Origin: Rhodospirillales bacterium 47_12_T64
Lineage (GTDB): Bacteria > Pseudomonadota > Alphaproteobacteria > Kiloniellales > Kiloniellaceae
NCBI GenBank assembly: GCA_002162915.1
Contig: MABB01000099.1
Coordinates: forward strand, 5,685-14,744
Direction: 5' to 3'
DNA length: 9,060 nucleotides
Part shown: piece by piece, positions 5,685 through 9,060 of the stretch
Numbering within the stretch: the stretch's first letter is position 1
How the letters are laid out: each line of letters starts with the position of its first letter
Notes under the pieces: model-generated
What the model was told of the DNA's origin: nothing
Database searches by the model: none
What the model saw: only the letters and a program-made list of their open reading frames with translations
Program-made: the position numbers and the translations under genes

Positions 5685-5743
5685 GCAAGAGCACAGTGTG
5701 TGTCTTGCTCCTTATTACAACAGTATGCAGTGGCTCTGTTTAT
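5685..5743 (+). promoter_or_regulatory. rplM leader with two alternative hairpins
   Basis: Fold A pairs 5685-5690 with 5703-5708, extended by 5692-5694 with 5700-5702. Fold B pairs 5688-5694 with 5730-5737 (7 pairs, one bulge). They share bases and cannot coexist. Fold B ends six bases before the rplM ATG. No Shine-Dalgarno sequence is visible in the 20 bases before this ATG. In E. coli the rplM leader is the target of L13 feedback; a similar role here is an inference. Confidence 0.4.
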
Positions 5744-6208
5744 ATGAAAACTTATTCTGCTAAACCCGCAGATATCGAAAAAAAGTGGTTTGTGATCGAC
5801 GCTGAAGGCGTTGTTCTCGGTCGCTTGGCTGTCGAAGTCGCAAATATCCTGCGCGGTAAAAATAAAGTAACTTATACACCACACATGGATTGTGGTGATA
5901 ACGTTATTATCATCAACGCCGAAAAAATTGCCCTTACCGGCAACAAGCGCGCTGACAAGAAGTACTACTGGCATACCGGCCACCCGGGCGGTATCAAAGA
6001 ACGTACAGCTGGTCAGATCCTTGACGGGCGTTTCCCTGAGCGTGTTGTTCAAAAAGCTATCGAGCGTATGGTTCCTAAAGGACCACTCGGTCGTCAGCAG
6101 ATGCGCAATCTTCGCGTTGTTGTTGGTCCTGACCACAACCACGAAGCTCAGCAGCCTGAAGTTCTGGATATTGCATCCAGAAACATCAAGAACAAGAGGA
6201 GCCAGTAA
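5744..6208 (+). CDS. rplM: 50S ribosomal protein L13
   Basis: A 154-residue protein with the full L13 fold. It has the N-terminus [20 protein letters not shown], the conserved [18 protein letters not shown] block, the [10 protein letters not shown] loop, and the family signature region around [23 protein letters not shown]13 binds 23S rRNA early in large-subunit assembly. The open frame extends upstream to a TTG at 5648, which lies in the promoter's -35 and is not part of the protein; ATG 5744 gives the standard L13 N-terminus and is chosen for that reason. It is 12 residues longer than E. coli L13 through a C-terminal tail, as is common in alphaproteobacteria. It is the first gene of the rplM-rpsI operon and ends 3 bases before rpsI. 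Codons such as CGT, GCT and GGT are frequent, as expected for strong expression. Confidence 0.98.
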   Translation: MKTYSAKPADIEKKWFVIDAEGVVLGRLAVEVANILRGKNKVTYTPHMDCGDNVIIINAEKIALTGNKRADKKYYWHTGHPGGIKERTAGQILDGRFPERVVQKAIERMVPKGPLGRQQMRNLRVVVGPDHNHEAQQPEVLDIASRNIKNKRSQ

Positions 6209-6211
6209 TCA

Positions 6212-6694
6212 ATGGCTGAAGAAACTCTCAACTCTTTGAGTGATCTTGGTGATGTAACTCCTGCTGCTGAAGAAAGCGCGATTGTTGCTGAACCTAAACT
6301 CGACGCACAAGGTCGTGCTTATGCAACAGGTAAACGTAAAGGTGCTATTGCACGCGTTTGGCTTAAGCCTGGTACTGGCGTAATTACTGTTAATGGTCGT
6401 GAAGAAGCTGTTTACTTCGCACGTCCAGTTCTTCGCATGATGCTTGCTCAACCATTTGAGACAGTAGAGCGCACAGGACAGTTTGATATCGTTTGTACTG
6501 TTAAAGGTGGTGGTCTTTCTGGCCAGGCTGGCGCGGTTCGTCACGGTGTCTCAAAAGCTTTGACTTATTTCGAGCCAGGCCTTCGTCCTGCTCTGAAAGC
6601 ACGCGGCTTCCTTACACGTGATGCCCGTGTTGTTGAACGTAAAAAATACGGTAAGCGTAAAGCTCGTCGTAGCTTCCAGTTCTCCAAGCGTTAA
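6212..6694 (+). CDS. rpsI: 30S ribosomal protein S9
   Basis: A 160-residue S9. Residues 1-35 are an acidic N-terminal extension ([15 protein letters not shown]...), usual in alphaproteobacterial S9 and absent from the 130-residue E. coli protein. The conserved core begins at [18 protein letters not shown]. The S9 signature [19 protein letters not shown] and the basic tail ending FQFSKR are present; in the ribosome the terminal Lys-Arg reaches the P-site tRNA anticodon loop. A strong ribosome binding site, GAGGAG at 6196-6201, overlaps the end of rplM and decides the ATG at 6212. Translation is therefore closely tied to rplM, with only three bases between the stop of one and the start of the other. 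A strong terminator follows. Confidence 0.98.
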   Translation: MAEETLNSLSDLGDVTPAAEESAIVAEPKLDAQGRAYATGKRKGAIARVWLKPGTGVITVNGREEAVYFARPVLRMMLAQPFETVERTGQFDIVCTVKGGGLSGQAGAVRHGVSKALTYFEPGLRPALKARGFLTRDARVVERKKYGKRKARRSFQFSKR

Positions 6695-6725
6695 GCTTCG
6701 AAGAACAGAAGTTCAGAATATTTGG

Positions 6726-6758
6726 AAAGGGCTGCCGTTTGGCGGCCCTTTTCGTTTT
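6726..6758 (+). terminator. Intrinsic terminator of the rplM-rpsI operon
   Basis: AAAGGGCTGCC (6726-6736) pairs with GGCGGCCCTTT (6741-6751) with one G-U, closing a 4-base loop, and is followed by TCGTTTT. It lies 31 bases after the rpsI stop codon. Confidence 0.9.
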
Positions 6759-7059
6759 GCCCAGAGATTTATTAATTGTGAGGTTTTCGGCTGTAACGGA
6801 GCTTCTCGATGGTCTGCCAAGGATGATCAGATTATCTACTCTCGGATTTTGTCTCATTCTCGTTCTTTAAGAGCTACGCTGAACCAATAAGGATATCCAT
6901 TCATTAGCCCCATAAGCGTTGAGGGGAGATGATCCGTTCTAATGGATAAATCTGTGTTATGGGCCTTGTCGTGCAAATGTCAAAGAACTTAGGACGGGTA
7001 TCCGCCGTACAGGCATGACGATATCTTGCTTATGATACCCAACTCTTTATTACCTGACC
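6759..7059. other. Non-coding gap between rpsI terminator and desaturase
   Basis: I find no credible gene here; frames crossing it are short and without protein character. Two longer inverted repeats are present. Bases 6909-6915 pair with 6957-6963, extended past one mismatch by 6906-6907 with 6965-6966. Bases 6996-7002 (GGGTATC) pair with 7034-7040. Both lie downstream of the minus-strand desaturase and could be part of its 3' untranslated region. Neither has a T run on the minus strand. Confidence 0.4.
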
Positions 7060-8109
7060 TTATGCTACCTTTATATCGCTAAAACCAATCAGTTTTTGGG
7101 CGTGCTCATCCCACAGAGTAAGGCGCATGCACTTCAGGCTTTCCCGTAGGGTTAGCCTGTTCATTGCCTGTAGTTCAGGGCTGGCGTCAAGGCAGTCCTT
7201 CAGACGATAGAAGGGGATCGTGCCGCAGAGGTGATGGATGTGGTGCAGACCAATGTTACCGGTGAGCCATTGCAAGGCTGACGGCAAGACATAATGGGAA
7301 CTTCCGAGGATCGCTGCTGCGTGCAAATTCCATTCCTTGTGTGTCGCCCAGTGTGTTTCTTCAAATTGATGCTGGATGTAAAACATCCACCCCCCAATCC
7401 ACGCCGCCACAGCAATGCTCGGCAGGATGACAAGCAAAAATGCCTTTATGCCGAATAGTGCGATCACTGCACCGTAAATCAGGACCAAGGACAGATCGGT
7501 CGACAGCACAGAGCGCCACACCTTAGCGAAAGAGAATGGCATGCCCAGCGGGATGCGGTGGCCAATGATGAAGAGGTACGGCATGCCGAAAAGAAATAAT
7601 ACCAACGGATTTCGCCGCAGCCTGTAACTCAGGCGCCCGGCACGCGATAGAGCTGTGTATTCCACCACTGTTAGAGTGTCGATGTCACCGAAGCCTCGTT
7701 TGTCCAGATTACCCGACGTTGCATGATGCATGTGGTGAGCTTTCTGCCAGAACGAATAGGGCGTCACCGTCAATAAAGACAGCAGGCGTCCAAGCCTGTT
7801 GTTGGCTTTGCGTGTGGAAAGGTAAGAGCCATGGCCGCAATCATGCTGAATGATGAAAATCCGCACCAGAAAGGCACCCGCAGGCAGCACGAGTACAAGC
7901 CCGGCCCAAAAGTCGTGCTCGACTGCGAGCAACATTACAGCGATAAGGGCGAAAAAAGGTACAATGGTGATGATCAACTGAACGATGCTACGCTTTGTGT
8001 TCGCCCCTTTATAGGCAGCGCAGTGCCTGACAAGGCGGCGTGTCATGGCCTTAGTGTCTTCGCATGACTGAACAGTTCCTGCAGATGGAGTGTGTGAACT
8101 ATTATTCAT
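7060..8109 (-). CDS. Membrane fatty acid desaturase (DesA/omega-6-like)
   Basis: A 349-residue integral membrane desaturase. The three histidine boxes that hold the di-iron centre are intact: HDCGH at 89-93, HHMHH at 125-129 (the H-x-x-H-H box) and HHIHH at 289-293. The last is preceded by N285 (GNIGLHHIHHL), which is often conserved. A further His-rich stretch, QHQFEETHW, is at 246-254. Hydrophobic segments near 44-63, 66-87, 169-185, 205-220 and 222-245 fit the usual four-helix membrane fold. Such enzymes place a double bond in an acyl chain using oxygen and electrons from ferredoxin or cytochrome b5-like donors. The sequence looks closer to the Delta12/omega-6 group than to acyl-CoA Delta9 desaturases, but the position of the double bond cannot be read. 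The ATG at 8109 has only a weak GAAGAG upstream; Met22 is an alternative start. Several 60-base stretches count at 55-65% GC, above neighbouring genes. Confidence 0.88.
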   Translation of the reverse strand: MNNSSHTPSAGTVQSCEDTKAMTRRLVRHCAAYKGANTKRSIVQLIITIVPFFALIAVMLLAVEHDFWAGLVLVLPAGAFLVRIFIIQHDCGHGSYLSTRKANNRLGRLLSLLTVTPYSFWQKAHHMHHATSGNLDKRGFGDIDTLTVVEYTALSRAGRLSYRLRRNPLVLFLFGMPYLFIIGHRIPLGMPFSFAKVWRSVLSTDLSLVLIYGAVIALFGIKAFLLVILPSIAVAAWIGGWMFYIQHQFEETHWATHKEWNLHAAAILGSSHYVLPSALQWLTGNIGLHHIHHLCGTIPFYRLKDCLDASPELQAMNRLTLRESLKCMRLTLWDEHAQKLIGFSDIKVA

Positions 8110-8311
8110 ATATTCTGGATACTCTTCAAATTTTCAGCGCCAGGATTTCAGACTACTGACCGCACTAGTTACCAAACGAATTCATCCTATTTTTGAGCTG
8201 CGACTGATCGCTCGGCAATCAAATACCCGTTATGAGGGGGAAAAGCAAAGAGAACGAGACGTATACTCATGTTCTTATCTTTAAATTTAAGTAATAGCTT
8301 GTCACATATAA

Positions 8312-8367
8312 GGCACTATAACTAAATCACTACCGACTTTAGTTGGTAGTAATTTAGTTATAGTGCC
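8312..8367. repeat. Near-perfect 56-base inverted repeat
   Basis: Bases 8312-8327 are the exact reverse complement of 8352-8367 (16 pairs). After a single mismatch (8328 and 8351), 8329-8334 pairs with 8345-8350 and 8335-8337 with 8342-8344 (one G-U), leaving a 4-base loop. In all there are 25 pairs with one mismatch. No T run follows and no clear target-site duplication flanks it. It could be a small mobile or REP-like element, a stable RNA hairpin, or a large operator. Confidence 0.75.
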
Positions 8368-8427
8368 AACTTAAAGTTGACTTCATGTATAAAGAGTACG
8401 CTTCGCACGCATCATAATTTTTTCTTA

Positions 8428-8450
8428 ACCGCATAGAATGCGGTGGTTTT
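8428..8450 (+). terminator. Small hairpin with short T stretch
   Basis: ACCGCAT (8428-8434) pairs with ATGCGGT (8438-8444) over a 3-base loop, then GGTTTT follows. It lies 30 bases ahead of the small ORF start. It may be a weak terminator or attenuator in that ORF's leader. Confidence 0.35.
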
Positions 8451-8479
8451 AACCGATTGTGGGATACTAAAAGGAACGA

Positions 8480-8608
8480 GTGGATCTGATATTTGGTAAA
8501 CGTTTGTCTCATATCGCATCGATTATCGAAGGCTGTTTAGATGATATGAGTGAAGTCAGAGGCCATCTGCCTGAATTGAAAAAAGCTGTTAAGGCAACCT
8601 TTACCTGA
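8480..8608 (+). CDS. Candidate small protein, 42 residues
   Basis: A GTG at 8480 opens a 42-codon frame ending at TGA 8606-8608. AAGGA at 8471-8475 is a good ribosome binding site, four bases before the GTG. The translation, DLIFGKRLSHIASIIEGCL after the start residue and then DDMSEVRGHLPELKKAVKATFT, reads as one or two amphipathic helices with a single Cys at residue 19 and no membrane segment. A bidirectional intrinsic terminator lies 79 bases past the stop, giving the expected end of a short plus-strand transcript. I do not recognise a family. Alternatives are the remnant of a longer gene or chance. The match of ribosome binding site, protein-like composition and terminator makes a real gene slightly more likely than not. 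Confidence 0.5.
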   Translation: MDLIFGKRLSHIASIIEGCLDDMSEVRGHLPELKKAVKATFT

Positions 8609-8682
8609 TGGCAGGAATATTTAAATCGATCTCAAAATATTGTTATAAATAAGTAACTTGCGTTCATGTTTGATGACTAAAT

Positions 8683-8718
8683 AAAAGGGATCGCATTCTG
8701 ATACGATCCCCGTTTTTT
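8683..8718. terminator. Bidirectional intrinsic terminator
   Basis: GGGATCG (8687-8693) pairs with CGATCCC (8704-8710), with two more pairs inside. On the plus strand it is followed by six T (8713-8718). On the minus strand it is followed by TTTTATTT. It lies 11 bases past the exporter gene's stop codon and ends transcripts from both sides. Confidence 0.85.
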
Positions 8719-8721
8719 AGA

Positions 8722-9060
8722 TCAGGTCAGCAATAAATACGCCGATACTCCAGCTAAGCCAGCTCCCATGATTTTATTAAATATCCGCAACTGACTTTCT
8801 TTTTGCACCAATGCTTTTGCCTGTTTACCTACCACAGCCCAAGACCCCACACCGATAAAACAGATGAAGAAATACAAGCTACAGAACAGAATGAGGCTCG
8901 ACATATCCCCTTTCGCAGTAAAGGCTGTCACACCTGATATCGAAGCAATCCAAGCTTTCGGGTTTAGGATATTAAGAATAAACCCTTGATAGAAACTTGG
9001 CGTTTCTTGTTTGCCAATTTTTATCGATCCTTTGGAGAAGGCTATCTTATAGGCCATGTA
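8722..9060 (-). CDS. LysE/RhtB-family exporter, C-terminal part
   Basis: The frame is open to the right edge, so only the last 112 or so residues of what is normally a protein of about 200 residues are seen; the Met at 9057 is internal (preceded by Tyr). LysE/RhtB proteins are inner-membrane exporters of amino acids or related small molecules with five or six helices. The visible part begins MAYKIAFSKG, matching the end of helix 3. It then has the family hallmark GFILNILNPKAWIASISGV, with the conserved N-P-K-A helix break, a long hydrophobic segment SLILFCSLYFFICFIGVGSWAVVG, a polar loop (KQAKALVQKESQLRIFNKI), and the last helix GAGLAGVSAYLLLT. The substrate cannot be inferred. The gene ends at a bidirectional terminator. 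Confidence 0.87.
   Translation of the reverse strand, partial: YMAYKIAFSKGSIKIGKQETPSFYQGFILNILNPKAWIASISGVTAFTAKGDMSSLILFCSLYFFICFIGVGSWAVVGKQAKALVQKESQLRIFNKIMGAGLAGVSAYLLLT

Larger units (their letters stand above)
8110..8479. other. Non-coding gap between divergent desaturase and small ORF
   Basis: This region should hold the desaturase promoter and that of the plus-strand small ORF, but I see no convincing -35/-10 pair for either. It contains a short dyad at 8205-8221 (TGATCG, 5 bases, CAATCA), the 56-base inverted repeat at 8312-8367, an adjoining small dyad CAACTT-A-AAGTTG at 8367-8379, and a 7-pair hairpin at 8428-8444 followed by GGTTTT. No credible gene was seen. Confidence 0.5.

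Noticed and set aside
5648..5743. Upstream extension of rplM from TTG 5648
   Set aside because: The TTG is the -35 promoter element, and L13 proteins begin at the MKTYSAKP residues encoded from 5744.
5597..6142. 181-codon minus-strand ORF opposite rplM
   Set aside because: It is antisense to a certain ribosomal protein gene and has no protein-like features.
6996..7040. tRNA-like element with a 7-base stem GGGTATC/GATACCC
   Set aside because: The enclosed sequence is too short and lacks a T-arm GTTC motif and an anticodon stem.
1..9060. CRISPR arrays, prophage genes, toxin-antitoxin pairs or other defence systems
   Set aside because: No regularly spaced repeats, integrase, transposase or recognisable defence gene was seen on either strand.

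Overview
The window looks like chromosomal DNA of a moderately AT-rich alphaproteobacterium. The grounds are: an rplM-rpsI pair with a 154-residue L13 and an S9 carrying an N-terminal extension; a cysteine-type intracellular poly(3-hydroxybutyrate) depolymerase with a PhaR-like operator; and a FOXRED1-like FAD oxidoreductase. I cannot name the genus. Most of the window is ordinary chromosome with short transcription units on both strands. The most interesting material is in the gaps between genes.

Left part (1-2081). The C-terminal end of a Crp/Fnr-type regulator reads in from the left edge. It is followed by a 415-base gap. About 238 bases of this gap (203-440) can be folded by hand into a compact, closed RNA with at least seven helices, which is either a free-standing RNA or the leader of the next gene. 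That gene is an HpcH/HpaI-family aldolase on the plus strand. It converges on a minus-strand gene for a SPOR-domain lipoprotein.

Centre left (2082-5462), all minus strand. The order from left to right is phaZ, an 82-residue unknown protein, a 59-residue unknown protein that is easy to miss, and a DAO-family FAD oxidoreductase. A perfect 15-base dyad fitting the PhaR consensus lies upstream of phaZ, just downstream of a plausible promoter. This suggests repression that is lifted when polymer or PhaR partners change. A hairpin with a T run ends the oxidoreductase transcript.

Centre right (5463-6758). A divergent intergenic region holds a 20-base palindrome with a T run and a good sigma-70 promoter for the rplM-rpsI ribosomal operon. 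The operon leader has no obvious Shine-Dalgarno sequence and can form two alternative hairpins. The operon ends at a strong intrinsic terminator.

Right part (6759-9060). A minus-strand fatty acid desaturase with three histidine boxes, more GC-rich than the other genes sampled, is flanked by long non-coding stretches. The right-hand stretch contains a nearly perfect 56-base inverted repeat. A plus-strand 42-codon ORF with a ribosome binding site and a downstream terminator follows. The window ends in the 3' part of a minus-strand LysE/RhtB-type exporter gene, which shares that bidirectional terminator.

Functionally the genes are mixed: carbon-store turnover, membrane lipid modification, amino or hydroxy acid metabolism, export and ribosome synthesis. 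No defence system, prophage, CRISPR array, tRNA or rRNA was seen.
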